Shown here: one piece after another, positions 1-7,963 of the stretch
Layout: the number at the start of each line of letters is the position of its first letter
Numbering within the stretch: position 1 is the stretch's first letter
Origin: an uncultured Alphaproteobacteria bacterium
GTDB lineage: Bacteria; Pseudomonadota; Alphaproteobacteria; UBA8366; JADFVY01
Direction of reading: 5' to 3'
Length of the DNA stretch: 42,978 nt
Assembly (NCBI GenBank): GCA_947259105.1
Contig: CAMYKU010000028.1
Coordinates: 6,801 to 49,778, forward strand
Program-made: the position numbers and the translations under genes
Notes under the pieces: model-generated
The model's database searches: none
The model's input: the letters and a program-made list of their open reading frames with translations, nothing else
Told to the model about the DNA's origin: nothing

Positions 1-501
1 CGGCTCGGCTGTTACGACGCGCGGTCCCGCGAGGCGGCGGCGGCCGGGGCTCCGGTTGGCGCGGTCTGGACGCTCGATGCCGCGTCCTCCCGCCTCAACC
101 CCGACCTCACGGACCTCGTGCTGTGGACCCGTTCGCTGAACACGGTGCCGGGACAGGGCGGCGGTCCGGGGCGCCCCGTCCTGCTGTTGCAGTGCCGCCA
201 GGGCGAGATGGCGGTGGTGTTCGATTTCGGAAGTTTCGTCGGCGGCGGCGCGGTGCGCATCGAATACCGCGTCGGCAGCGGCGCGGTGCTGGCCGGCGAC
301 GTCACCGTCGCGCCCGACCATCGACGGTTCGGGGTGTGGCAGCGCGACCGCGCGATCGGCTTCATCAAGGCGCTGTACGGCCAGCCGCAACTGCGGCTGC
401 GCGTGGCGCCGGCCGCCGGCGAGCCGCTGATCGCCGCCTTCGACCTCGACGGGCTCGAAGAGGCGGCCGCGCCGCTCAGGGAGTCCTGCGGCTGGGAATA
501 G
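1..501 (+). CDS. TagO/VasI-like protein, 5' truncated
   Basis: The frame is open from the first base and ends in TAG, so only the last 166 residues are present and the start lies outside the window. The fragment is a compact beta-rich domain: a hydrophobic strand with a cysteine (LLLQCRQGEMAVVFDFG), a repeat of basic and aromatic residues, an IGFIKALYG segment, and the ending FDLDGLEEAAAPLRESCGW. This pattern (a cysteine in the LxC strand, then a final LRxxCxW) resembles the TagO/VasI family, some members of which are accessory to type VI secretion; many homologues stand alone with unknown role. No other type VI gene is visible here, so a secretion role is not supported by context. Family assignment is moderate, function uncertain. 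Confidence 0.5.
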   Translation, partial: RLGCYDARSREAAAAGAPVGAVWTLDAASSRLNPDLTDLVLWTRSLNTVPGQGGGPGRPVLLLQCRQGEMAVVFDFGSFVGGGAVRIEYRVGSGAVLAGDVTVAPDHRRFGVWQRDRAIGFIKALYGQPQLRLRVAPAAGEPLIAAFDLDGLEEAAAPLRESCGWE

Positions 502-593
502 GGGGCTCTGGAGCATTGTCCGGTGATATGGATACGGGTGTCCCCTGTTGAGGCGGTGAGTCCCACCCGTCCACCATGTCCCCGGTCCATACA

Positions 594-741
594 GAGGGGG
601 AGGGTTTGGGGAGGGGGTGACGCTCGGTCTTACGTTCCGTGCAGAGGTCTCCATGCTGAGGAGCCCCCCGCGCCGAGCAGCTGCCGAAAGGCGGCGTGTG
701 CGAGCCGCGGAGAAACAGGGCGTCTCGAAGTATGAGGTCGC
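594..741. repeat. Decayed remnants of two palindromic repeat families
   Basis: The gene-free stretch 502-811 holds two repeat remnants side by side. Bases 594-620 resemble the right half of the GC-rich inverted repeat found intact at 3696-3795 (run of G, then GGGGAGGGGGTGA). Bases 652-664 match the inner arm CATGCTGAGGAG, and 722-741 match the outer right arm GTCTCGAAGTATGAGGTCGC of the cloverleaf palindrome seen at 1862, 4584 and 42085. In an intact copy these arms are 13 bases apart; here about 57 unrelated bases lie between them and the left half is missing, so this is a broken copy. I see no gene in 502-811. Confidence 0.7.
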
Positions 742-811
742 TCGGCGTCGGCGCCGAATTCATGGGCGGCTAAAGGGCTCGGGTTTGGCCGGAAGCAGCC
801 AATTCTCCAGG

Positions 812-1399
812 TCATGGCTTTCTGGCAAGGACTTGCACGACGGCACCCCTGCCATTGTGGTGTTCGCCCTCGTGCACCTCGCGGATGCATTCCCGGAGAT
901 GCAGGAATTCGAGGCCGTCGAGTTCGAGGGTCAGGGATTGCCTGTCCATCATCATATCGGTTGTCGGCGGACCGCCGGTTTTGAGCGTCAGCTGCTCTGG
1001 CGTGTAGGCCTCGAGCAGCATCACGCCGCCCGGCCGCAGACCCGCGACGCAACGCCGGTGTACGCCGCGTCTGACCTCCGATCGCATGTGGCAGAAGATC
1101 GAGACGATGGCATCCCAGGTGTTCGGCGCGATCTCGAAATCCGCGAGGTCTGCATGAACCGTGACGATTTCCACGCCGCGCTCGCCGGCCAGGTCCCGGG
1201 CCTTGCGCAATCCGACCGCGGACACATCCACCGCCGTGACATCGTTTCCGCGCCCGGCCAGCCAGGTCGCGTTACGTCCCTCTCCCTCACCGAGACAGAG
1301 CACGTTTCCGACCGGCAAACTGTCCGCCATCGAGACGAGAAAGTCGTTCGGCTCGGTGCCGTAGGCATAGCCGTCACCGGCGTAACGTCGGTCCCACAT
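812..1399 (-). CDS. Class I SAM-dependent methyltransferase (TehB-like group)
   Basis: The 195-residue product is a single Rossmann-fold methyltransferase domain. Motif I is VLCLGEGEGRNA at residues 33-44 (a GEGEG variant of the GxGxG loop that binds S-adenosylmethionine), followed by VTAVDVS at 54-60 with the acidic residue that holds the ribose, and a late LRPGGVMLLEAYTPEQL strand. The N-terminus (MWDRRYAGDGYAYGTEPNDF) is typical of a small cytosolic group related to TehB, the tellurite-resistance methyltransferase, but these enzymes act on varied and mostly unknown substrates. The ATG start is the first in frame and gives a full-length domain. It stands alone between repeat remnants and the tRNA-Phe gene, so neighbours give no clue to substrate. 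Confidence 0.8.
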   Translation of the reverse strand: MWDRRYAGDGYAYGTEPNDFLVSMADSLPVGNVLCLGEGEGRNATWLAGRGNDVTAVDVSAVGLRKARDLAGERGVEIVTVHADLADFEIAPNTWDAIVSIFCHMRSEVRRGVHRRCVAGLRPGGVMLLEAYTPEQLTLKTGGPPTTDMMMDRQSLTLELDGLEFLHLRECIREVHEGEHHNGRGAVVQVLARKP

Positions 1400-1522
1400 G
1401 ACGCTGTTCCTCGGCTTATTTCATGCATCTGCCGACGTCGCGGGCGCATCGCCCGAACAACATCGGTCCCGCCCGGGGATATCCGGGGGGGTCCAGGGGC
1501 CAGTATACTGAATCCGGCCCGC

Positions 1523-1575
1523 GCGACCTCATACTTCGAGACGGCGCTCCGCGCCTCCTCGAAGTATGAGGTCGC
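1523..1575. repeat. Shortened cloverleaf palindrome (deletion form)
   Basis: Left arm GCGACCTCATACTTCGAGAC (1523-1542), one 5-bp mini-hairpin GGCGC-TCC-GCGCC (1543-1555), then TCCTC joined directly to GAAGTATGAGGTCGC (to 1575). Compared with the full copies, the inner arms and the right mini-hairpin are missing; the join falls in the CTC shared by the inner left arm and the outer right arm, as if removed by slippage at short homology. It lies between the methyltransferase start and tRNA-Phe. Confidence 0.85.
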
Positions 1576-1674
1576 TTGGCGTTTGTGCCGACAATTCCGT
1601 TGCGTGCCTCAGAGGGGCTTGGCGGACACTCCGGGCGGACCGCTGCAGCTGTGTTTGACGATAACGGGGAAAAA

Positions 1675-1750
1675 TGGTGCCCAGGGACAGATTCGAACTG
1701 CCGACACGGGGATTTTCAGTCCCCTGCTCTACCAACTGAGCTACCTGGGC
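1675..1750 (-). tRNA. tRNA-Phe (GAA)
   Basis: Read on the minus strand this is a complete 76-nt cloverleaf with encoded CCA. The acceptor stem GCCCAGG pairs with CCTGGGC; the D arm reads GCTCAGTTGGTAGAGC, the anticodon arm GGGGACTGAAAATCCCC with anticodon GAA (plus-strand 1715-1717), and the T arm GGCAGTTCGAATCTGTC. The anticodon and the GGGGA/TCCCC stem are those of bacterial tRNA-Phe. A position next to yacG is common in alphaproteobacteria. Confidence 0.97.
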
Positions 1751-1861
1751 GCCGGCGCCGCGAATGCGGCGGAAAGTCTACATAATCAAATCGGCCGGTT
1801 CTGTCCAGCATCGACGCGCGGGGTAGAGCGTATCAGGTTTGTTTGGCGTCAACGCCGAGCC

Positions 1862-1963
1862 ACCTCATACTTCGAGACGGCGCTCCGCGCCTCCTCAGCA
1901 TGAGGAACAGAATTCGGAGCCTCATGCTGAGGAGCGGCGGAGCCGCGTCTCGAAGTATGAGGT
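1862..1963. repeat. Cloverleaf palindrome, full copy
   Basis: Outer arms ACCTCATACTTCGAGAC (1862-1878) and GTCTCGAAGTATGAGGT (1947-1963) are perfect reverse complements. Inner arms TCCTCAGCATGAGG (1892-1905) and CCTCATGCTGAGGA (1920-1933) also pair, around a 14-nt centre. Between outer and inner arms lie self-contained 5-bp hairpins: GGCGC-TCC-GCGCC on the left (1879-1891) and GCGGC-GGA-GCCGC on the right (1934-1946). It sits in the 290-bp gap between tRNA-Phe and yacG, in which I see no gene. Confidence 0.92.
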
Positions 1964-2041
1964 CGCGCCACCCGCGGAATCGCGAATCCGGATCGTCTTG
2001 AAATGCGCTGGCTCTTGTCCTCCGGCGGCAAGCCGCCGAGG

Positions 2042-2236
2042 TCACGAATCCTCGTCTTCCGAGGCCGGCCAGTCGCCATCGTCCGGCCGCTCGTCGGTCG
2101 GGATGCGGTAGGTGCCGCCGAGCCAGCGCCCGAGGTCCACGTCGGCGCAGCGCCCGGAGCAGAAGGGCCGGTGGGCCTCCACCGTCGCCTTGCCGCAGAT
2201 CGGGCACTTGCCGCGTTTCTTGGACATGTGTTCCAT
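2042..2236 (-). CDS. yacG: YacG, DNA gyrase inhibitor / zinc-binding protein
   Basis: A 64-residue zinc-ribbon protein. Four cysteines, C11 and C14 (CPIC) and C26 and C30 (CSGRC), form the zinc site, followed by the family signature DVDLGRWLGGTYRIP and an acidic tail. In E. coli YacG binds the GyrB subunit and inhibits gyrase. The ATG at 2236 is preceded by AGGA at a suitable distance; an internal ATG three codons later is the alternative. It follows rng on the same strand, the usual alphaproteobacterial maf-rng-yacG order, about 50 bp downstream of the rng stop. Confidence 0.93.
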   Translation of the reverse strand: MEHMSKKRGKCPICGKATVEAHRPFCSGRCADVDLGRWLGGTYRIPTDERPDDGDWPASEDEDS

Positions 2237-2287
2237 GGTTTTCCTGTCGGTCTGGCCGCTCGCGCGGCCCCCAAAACCAATATTGTC

Positions 2288-3646
2288 TTATCCCGACAGA
2301 AAATCAAAGCCCTCGCGGCCCGGCTCGGCGCGCAGTTCCAGATCCCGGCCGAGCCGGCGGTTGACGTCGTCCAGCGCCGGCGCCAGGGGCCCCTTCAGTG
2401 CCGCGATCAGGTCGGCGGATCCCAGAAGCACCGGCTTGCCGGTCCAACCCGTGCGCAGCGCCGCGCGCAGCGCCGCGCAGGCCTCGGCCTCCGGCAGCGG
2501 CATCGGCACGGTCGTACGGGGCAGGGTGTAGAGCGCCGCCAGCTTCCGGCCGACGCGCTGGCGGGTGATCTCCACCAGGCCGGCCGGCGTCATGCCCAGC
2601 ACGTCGTGGCGCACCGGATCGCCGCGCATCTCGCGCCGCACCGCCTCGACCACGGTGCGGCGGTTGCCCTTGTTCTTCATCGAGATGAAATCGATCACGA
2701 TCAGCCCGCCGATATTGCGCAGGCGGATCTGCCGCGCGGCCATGCGCGCCGCCGCCTGGTTGGCTTTGAGGATCGCCGCCTCGGAGGGCAGGCGGCCGCC
2801 GCTGCCGCCCATGTTCACGTCGATCGCAGTGAGCGCCTCGGTGTCCTCGATCACCAGGCCGGCGCCGCCGGACATCTCCACATGCGGCGCCAGCGCCGCC
2901 TCGATCTGCTCCTCGACGCCGAATTCCTCGAACAGCGGGGCCTGCCCCTTGTAGAGCGACAGCGCGCCCTTCAGGTCCGGCGGCGCGGCCTCCTTCAGCC
3001 GGGCGCAGGTTTCCGGATGGTCGATATGTACCGGACCCGCCGCCTCCCGCATGATCCGCGCGCCGAGGCCCGGCGCCGGCAGCAGCAGCGCCGGCGGCTT
3101 TGCGGTCTTCGCCGAGTCCAGGACATCCTGCCATGCCGCCGCCAGCTGGCCGGCCTCTGCCCGCAGCACCGCTTCGCCGGCGTCGGCGGCCCGCCGGCGC
3201 GGGGTCAGGCCCATGCCGTCCGGCGCAATCCGCTCCAGCACCGCCGCCAGCACCGCCTTGTCGCCGTGCCAGTCGCGTGGCCAGTGGATGCCGGGGCGCG
3301 TCGGGTTCAGCGCCAGGCGATGGCCGGCGAGGACGGGGGCGGCGGTGAGCAGCGCGCCCTTGCCGCCGCCGGCCGCGCGGATAACCTGGACGACGATCTT
3401 CTCGCCCTCGGTCGCGGTTTTGGTCTTGCCGAGGAACCCCGGCTGCGCCGCGCCGAAATCGACGAAGGCCGCGCCCATCGCCTTGTCGACCCGGACCACC
3501 CGGCCGAGATGGATCGAATCGACGATTTCCGGCCGACCCAGTCGCTCCACCCGCAGCTCGGTGAGCACGCCGTCCCCGTCGACCAGCGCGGCGCGGGTTT
3601 CGCCCGGCGAGACTTCGATCAGCCAGCGGCCGTCCCGGTCCGTCAT
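2288..3646 (-). CDS. rng: Ribonuclease G/E family endoribonuclease
   Basis: The 452-residue product is a short-form RNase E/G. An S1-type region near residues 38-90 (SIHLGRVVRVDKAMGAAFVD) is followed by the catalytic DNase-I-like domain with D276 (ALTAIDVNMGG) and D319 (GGLIVIDFISMK); the 43-residue spacing matches the two metal-binding aspartates of E. coli RNase E (D303, D346). The family cuts single-stranded RNA near 5' monophosphates in rRNA and mRNA processing. No CxxC zinc-link pair is visible after the catalytic domain where RNase E and G normally carry one, so tetramer assembly may differ. It lies downstream of maf, separated by about 190 bp containing a GC-rich inverted repeat, and is followed by yacG. 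Confidence 0.9.
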   Translation of the reverse strand: MTDRDGRWLIEVSPGETRAALVDGDGVLTELRVERLGRPEIVDSIHLGRVVRVDKAMGAAFVDFGAAQPGFLGKTKTATEGEKIVVQVIRAAGGGKGALLTAAPVLAGHRLALNPTRPGIHWPRDWHGDKAVLAAVLERIAPDGMGLTPRRRAADAGEAVLRAEAGQLAAAWQDVLDSAKTAKPPALLLPAPGLGARIMREAAGPVHIDHPETCARLKEAAPPDLKGALSLYKGQAPLFEEFGVEEQIEAALAPHVEMSGGAGLVIEDTEALTAIDVNMGGSGGRLPSEAAILKANQAAARMAARQIRLRNIGGLIVIDFISMKNKGNRRTVVEAVRREMRGDPVRHDVLGMTPAGLVEITRQRVGRKLAALYTLPRTTVPMPLPEAEACAALRAALRTGWTGKPVLLGSADLIAALKGPLAPALDDVNRRLGRDLELRAEPGREGFDFLSG

Positions 3647-3695
3647 GACGCGAGGCCTCCACCGGATAGCGGGAGCATCGGCACGCGGCGTCGCG

Positions 3696-3795
3696 CACCC
3701 CCTCCCAACCCTCCCCCATCGAGGGGGAGGGCTCGACAGGTGCGACTCGCGATTATCCCCCTCCCCCTTGATGGGGGAGGGCCGGGGAGGGGGTG
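3696..3795. repeat. GC-rich inverted repeat with two inner hairpins
   Basis: Outer arms CACCCCCTCCC (3696-3706) and GGGAGGGGGTG (3785-3795) are reverse complements. Inside are two further hairpins, CCCTCCCCC...GGGGGAGGG at about 3710-3731 and again at about 3760-3782. The element fills the gap between the maf stop and the rng start, where the transcript could fold. A half copy survives at 594-620. Confidence 0.85.
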
Positions 3796-3836
3796 AGTCA
3801 CCGCCATTGCCAGGGAAACCGAATCGCCGTTCCGGT

Positions 3837-4427
3837 TCATTTCGCCATCACCCCGGCGGCGCGCAGCAGCTGCGCGGTTTCGAACAGCGGCAGCCCGACG
3901 ACGTTGGAGTAGGAGCCGCCGATCCACGGAATCAGCGCCGCCGCACGGCCCTGGATCGCATAGCCGCCGGCCTTGCCGCGCCATTCGCCGCCGGCGAGGT
4001 AAGATTCGATCTCCGCCGCCGACAGCCGCTTGAACTTGACCGACGTGGTGACCAGGCGCCGCCACGACGCGCCGTCCGGGCCGGTTACCGCGAGCCCGCC
4101 GATCACCTTGTGGCGCCGCCCCGACAGCATGGCAAGGCAGCGGCGCGCCGTGGTCTCGTACTCCGCCTTGGGCAGGATGCGCCGGCCCAGCGCGACCACC
4201 GTATCGGCGGCCAGGATCACCGCGTCCTTGTGCCTTGCGTGCACCGCCCCGGCCTTCTCGTCCGCCAGCCGCGCCGCATGCTGCACCGGCAGCTCGCCCC
4301 TGGCCGGCGTCTCGTCGAGCGCCGCCGGGTCGACCTCGTCCGGCACGATGCCGATCTGCGCCAGCAGTTCCAGCCGCCGCGGCGATGCCGAGGCGAGCAC
4401 GAATCGTGGCTGCTTGGATGGGGTCAT
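3837..4427 (-). CDS. maf: Maf family nucleotide pyrophosphatase
   Basis: The 196-residue product has the Maf hallmarks: the N-terminal loop LASASPRRLELL (residues 11-22), the catalytic aspartate D75 in ILAADTVV, a GRRHKVIGG segment and the late GYAIQGRAA and GGSYSNVVGLP motifs. Maf proteins are cytosolic pyrophosphatases that hydrolyse non-canonical or pyrimidine nucleoside triphosphates to the monophosphates; they act in house-cleaning and have been linked to septum control. The ATG at 4427 gives a full-length N-terminus. It heads the maf-rng-yacG group. In many alphaproteobacteria infA lies just upstream; here the upstream space holds a repeat and the FTR iron operon instead. Confidence 0.92.
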   Translation of the reverse strand: MTPSKQPRFVLASASPRRLELLAQIGIVPDEVDPAALDETPARGELPVQHAARLADEKAGAVHARHKDAVILAADTVVALGRRILPKAEYETTARRCLAMLSGRRHKVIGGLAVTGPDGASWRRLVTTSVKFKRLSAAEIESYLAGGEWRGKAGGYAIQGRAAALIPWIGGSYSNVVGLPLFETAQLLRAAGVMAK

Positions 4428-4583
4428 TGGATGAGTCCGGCCGTCCGTCGCCGCGTTCCGTCGCGGCAGGGCTGTTTGTGCCGGGCGGAGGTGCCGCGGT
4501 CAAGCGCGGCAGGGTCTCACACGGTGTCGTTGGCGGGACTGCCGGGTCTAGGGCTTTTCGAGATTGATCGGCTCCGGCACCGC

Positions 4584-4692
4584 GCGACCTCATACTTCGA
4601 GACGCCCCTGCGGGGCTCCTCAGCATGAGGCTCAAACGTTTGTGCCCTCATGCTGAGGAGGGCCGAAGGCCCGTCTCGAAGTATGAGGTCGC
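4584..4692. repeat. Cloverleaf palindrome, full copy
   Basis: Outer arms GCGACCTCATACTTCGAGAC (4584-4603) and GTCTCGAAGTATGAGGTCGC (4673-4692) are perfect 20-bp complements. The left mini-hairpin is GCCCC-TGC-GGGGC (4604-4616), the right one GGGCC-GAA-GGCCC (4660-4672), and inner arms CCTCAGCATGAGG / CCTCATGCTGAGG enclose a short variable centre. The element occupies the 356-bp gene-free stretch 4428-4783 between maf and the end of the iron operon; I see no gene in the rest of that stretch. Confidence 0.92.
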
Positions 4693-4783
4693 GAGGCGCC
4701 GGTGCAAACGCGAATCCAATCAAACTTGAAACGCCCTATCCGGCCCGGCGATACCCCGGCCGCCTTTCAGGACGAAGGGCGTG

Positions 4784-5332
4784 TCAATACGCGCCCTTTT
4801 TTCCGGCGCCGGCGAAGATGAAGTCGCCGTCGTATGTGAACTTCTCCCACCACGGGCCGACCCCGGTTTCCTTGTCGTAATGGCGCAGGAACCCGTTCGC
4901 GGACGGCGGCGCGATGTCGAAGGTGACGTGGTATTCGCCGGGCCCGTCCAGCTTGACGTTGGCGCCGTAATGCGGGCCGTCCGAGGCGACCATCGGAATC
5001 AGCTTGCCGGTCTTCTTCCAGTCGCTGCCCTTGCGGGTCAGGGTGTAGTCGATCGCCAGATACGGCACCCAGGCGCCGGCGGCGAAGCCGTTCTCGTTGC
5101 CGGGCAGGGCGACGATGTCGGCCTCGAGATGGATGTCGGCGTCCCCGGCCTCCTGGCCCGCCATGGCCGGCTCCATCTTGACCGCCTGCAGGAAGATTCC
5201 CGCGATCTCCATGCCGTGCCGGTCGATCGGGTCGCCCGCGGGCTGCTCACCGGCCAGCGCGGGTGTCGCCGCGAACAACGCCGCGGCCATGATGCAATTG
5301 CGTATCATTCGCATCTGAAATTTCGGGGTCAT
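4784..5332 (-). CDS. ftrA: P19/FtrA-type periplasmic iron-binding protein
   Basis: The 182-residue product starts with a signal peptide (hydrophobic IMAAALFAATPALA, predicted cleavage before GEQ at about residue 29) and continues with a beta-sandwich of the P19/Tp34 iron-transport family. Candidate metal ligands are the histidines and methionines of DRHGMEIAG, ADIHLEADIV and DGPHYGANV, matching the copper/iron site of P19. The protein is thought to capture iron in the periplasm for the Ftr1 permease. The ATG at 5332 is chosen because GGAG lies eight bases upstream; internal ATGs at 5314 and 5308 are alternatives. It is the last gene of the minus-strand operon, 31 bp after ftrD. Confidence 0.85.
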   Translation of the reverse strand: MTPKFQMRMIRNCIMAAALFAATPALAGEQPAGDPIDRHGMEIAGIFLQAVKMEPAMAGQEAGDADIHLEADIVALPGNENGFAAGAWVPYLAIDYTLTRKGSDWKKTGKLIPMVASDGPHYGANVKLDGPGEYHVTFDIAPPSANGFLRHYDKETGVGPWWEKFTYDGDFIFAGAGKKGAY

Positions 5333-5363
5333 AAGTATGTCTCCAATTGTCTACGATCGTCGG

Positions 5364-6782
5364 TCAGGTGAACAGGATGGCGCGGTACCAGGCGGCGCCC
5401 AGCAACAGCGCGCCACCGCTGCCGGCCAGCAGCGGCAGCCAGCTTCGCGGCGCGGGAACCCCCTGCGCGGCGAGGATGCGCTGGCCGAGATGCAGGCTCC
5501 ACAGCCCGCCGCCGACGAACAGGGCAAGCTTCAGGAGGCGGATGGCGTCGGCCGACATGCCGATGAGGGCGAGGGTGCCGAACAGCTCTCCGCCGAGCCC
5601 CAGCAGCAGCGAGACCATAGCGACGGGCGCGGCCTGGTAGCCGAGCTCGACGAAGCGCCGGCGGAAATCGCCGTACCCGCCGAGCCGCCCGGACAGCCAT
5701 GCCGCAAGCGCGGTGGTGGCGGACAGGCCGGCGGCGATCAGCAGCATCACGCCCGCCATGTAGGTGGTGATGGTCAGGAAATCGACCCAGCGGAACACCT
5801 CGCGCTCCTCGGGATAGACCGCCATCAGCCAGGACGGGCCGGACTCGCCGATCCACAGGATGCCGTTGCGGATCGCCGTCGTCGCGGTCCACAGGCGGAA
5901 GTCCTGGTAACTGTCCAGCGCCAGCCACAGGAACCCGCCCAGCGCCACGCCGGCGCCGAGGAACAGGAACATGACCTCGGACAGGCCGGCGTTGCGGCGG
6001 CCGATCTCCTCGATCTCCTTGCCCGGGTGGCGCAGCGCCAGCGTCAGGCCGCCCTTGGCGCGCGGGTTGACGCAGCGGAAGCACTCGATGCAGTGGCGGG
6101 ATTCGGTCTTGCACTTCAGGTCGATCATGGTCGGGCAGGCGGTGGACTCGGTCCAGCGGTCGCCGCCCGCCTGGGGGCGTTTGGGCCGGAAATCGACGGC
6201 GCCGAGCCGGGCGTAAACGCCGAGCAGCAAGCCGATCGGGCACATGTGCCGGCACCAGGCGCGCTTGCTGCGGCCGAACACGAAGCCGATGGCGATCGCC
6301 ATCAGCATCACGCCGCCGAACAGGATGGCCGAGGATTCGACATGGTCGCGGGCGCCGATGGTCTGCGCCCAGATCGTCACCACGATGAAGCTGACGATCG
6401 GCGTTCCGGGCCATTTCACCCAGGCCGGGATCGCGCGCCTGAGGCCCCGCGCATTGGCCCATTCCGAGGCCGCGCCCATCGGGCAGAACAGCCCGCACCA
6501 GCTGCGCCCCGTGAACACCACCGATAGCAGGACCAGCGGGAACCACACGCCCCACAGGACGGTGTTGGCGAACAGGCGGTAGCTGTCGAGCGCGCCGTCC
6601 TGCTCGGCCGGGAGCGGCATGAACGGCGGCACCAGCAGCAACAGCAGGAAGGCCACGAACATCGTCGCATGCACCCAGGGCAGGCGGTGGCGATGGCGCA
6701 CGAAGAACGCCTCCACGGACCGCGTTACCCCGGACAGGGCGATGCGCGGCGCCGCGGCGGTGGCGAGCAACGCGGCCCTCAT
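5364..6782 (-). CDS. ftrD: FtrD-like membrane 4Fe-4S protein
   Basis: The 472-residue product is a polytopic membrane protein with about eight to ten hydrophobic helices and polyferredoxin-type cysteine clusters: WCGLFCPMGA, WCRHMCPIGL and CIECFRCVNP, plus CPTMIDLKC. In FtrABCD systems this NapH/RdxA-like protein is proposed to pass electrons across the membrane for iron uptake. The frame extends 35 codons further upstream, but the ATG at 6782 overlaps the ftrC stop as ATGA, so translational coupling decides the start. The long C-terminal half after the cysteine clusters (from about residue 260) is membrane-embedded and has no cysteine motif. It belongs to the same operon as ftrC and ftrA. 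Confidence 0.85.
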   Translation of the reverse strand: MRAALLATAAAPRIALSGVTRSVEAFFVRHRHRLPWVHATMFVAFLLLLLVPPFMPLPAEQDGALDSYRLFANTVLWGVWFPLVLLSVVFTGRSWCGLFCPMGAASEWANARGLRRAIPAWVKWPGTPIVSFIVVTIWAQTIGARDHVESSAILFGGVMLMAIAIGFVFGRSKRAWCRHMCPIGLLLGVYARLGAVDFRPKRPQAGGDRWTESTACPTMIDLKCKTESRHCIECFRCVNPRAKGGLTLALRHPGKEIEEIGRRNAGLSEVMFLFLGAGVALGGFLWLALDSYQDFRLWTATTAIRNGILWIGESGPSWLMAVYPEEREVFRWVDFLTITTYMAGVMLLIAAGLSATTALAAWLSGRLGGYGDFRRRFVELGYQAAPVAMVSLLLGLGGELFGTLALIGMSADAIRLLKLALFVGGGLWSLHLGQRILAAQGVPAPRSWLPLLAGSGGALLLGAAWYRAILFT

Positions 6783-7963
6783 GCCGGCCTCCCGTGCGGC
6801 CGCGGCAGCAGCAGGCCGAAACCGGCGATCAGAACGAACGCCGCCTGCGCCGCGAGGCCTTCGACGGTGGGGAATACGCCGATCCACGGCAGCTGCGGCA
6901 TGCCGGGGACGGCGGTCGTCGGAATCCAGCGAATGACCTGCAACTCGACGATCCCCTTGCCCACGAAGATGAATGCCAGCCCCAGCAGCAGGACCGCCGT
7001 CAGCGTGAAGAACGGCTTCAGCGGCAGGCGCAGCCCGAGCGTCCGCACCGCCATGAAGAGCGCGGCGAGTACGACGGCGGCGGCAAGGAAGCCGAGCACG
7101 GCCGCACCCTCGGATCCCTGCGCGTCGGCGATCAAGGCGTGGTAGAACAGCACCGTCTCGGCGCCTTCGCGGTAGACCGCCAGGAAGACCGCCGCGGCCA
7201 GCGCGAGGCCGCTGCCGGTCTCCACGGCCGCGTCGACCTTGCGCCGGATGTAGCCCTGCCAGCGCTCGGCCTCGCGCCGCGCCAGCATCCAGTGCCCGAC
7301 ATACAGCAGCACCGCCGCAGCGAGCAGCATGGTGATGCCCTCCACCGCCTCCAGCGCGCGGCCGTCGAGGCCGGCCACCGAGGCGCGAACGAATACTGCG
7401 GTCACGAGGCTGGCGACGAGGGCCGCCACGATTCCGCCATACAGCATCGGCATCGCCCGTCCGCCGCCGGCCCGCTGCACATAGGCGATCAGCGCGCCGA
7501 CCACGAGCAGCGCCTCGACGCCTTCGCGCAGCAGCAAGAGGAACGCCTGGATTCCGGTTGAAAGCCAGCTCGACGCCGGCAGCGCGGCATAGAGGGCGCG
7601 CTCTTCGATGAGCGCCTGGCGCAGCTTCCGCCAGCCCTCGGCGATCTCCGGTTCTGCCGCGCCCTTGGCGCTGGCGCCGATGATCCGCGAGAAATACGAC
7701 TCGATCTCCGCCTTGCGGCCGGCGTCGCGGCTGCCGATCGCCGCCTCCAGCCCGCCGCCCTCGAAGACATCGAAGTACAGGTCCGAGAATCCGTCGCTGG
7801 TGGCAAAGCCGTCGGACGGGTCGTATGCGGCCGCCAGCGCGTCGCCCTGCTCGACCATCCTGTCGGCCACCTCCGGCAGTGCGGCCCGGTCGGCAAGCGC
7901 GCTGCCGATGGGCGCAGCGAGAAGCAGCGGCAGGAAGAGGGCGAACAGCAGACTAGCGCGCAT
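6779..7963 (-). CDS. ftrC: Ftr1-family high-affinity iron permease
   Basis: The 394-residue product has a signal peptide (residues 1-24), a periplasmic helical domain (about 25-130) and a seven-helix Ftr1 permease domain. The two iron-translocation motifs are REGVE at 146-150 (LLLREGVEALLVVGAL) and REGAE at 265-269 (YREGAETVLFYHAL). The permease imports iron through the cytoplasmic membrane, usually together with a periplasmic iron binder and redox partners. The start at 7963 is preceded by a strong AGGAGG with seven bases of spacing, and the preceding gene ends ten bases inside it, so the longer upstream frame is rejected. The N-terminal domain contains YFDVFEGGGLEAAI (63-76), which also appears in the preceding gene. 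Confidence 0.9.
   Translation of the reverse strand: MRASLLFALFLPLLLAAPIGSALADRAALPEVADRMVEQGDALAAAYDPSDGFATSDGFSDLYFDVFEGGGLEAAIGSRDAGRKAEIESYFSRIIGASAKGAAEPEIAEGWRKLRQALIEERALYAALPASSWLSTGIQAFLLLLREGVEALLVVGALIAYVQRAGGGRAMPMLYGGIVAALVASLVTAVFVRASVAGLDGRALEAVEGITMLLAAAVLLYVGHWMLARREAERWQGYIRRKVDAAVETGSGLALAAAVFLAVYREGAETVLFYHALIADAQGSEGAAVLGFLAAAVVLAALFMAVRTLGLRLPLKPFFTLTAVLLLGLAFIFVGKGIVELQVIRWIPTTAVPGMPQLPWIGVFPTVEGLAAQAAFVLIAGFGLLLPRPHGRPA

Noticed and set aside
617..1903. 428-codon plus-strand frame through the methyltransferase and tRNA-Phe
   Set aside because: It crosses a tRNA and three repeat segments and has no domain; it is open only by chance in GC-rich DNA.
2003..3796. 597-codon plus-strand frame opposite yacG and rng
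   Set aside because: Antisense shadow; yacG and rng both carry intact functional motifs on the other strand.
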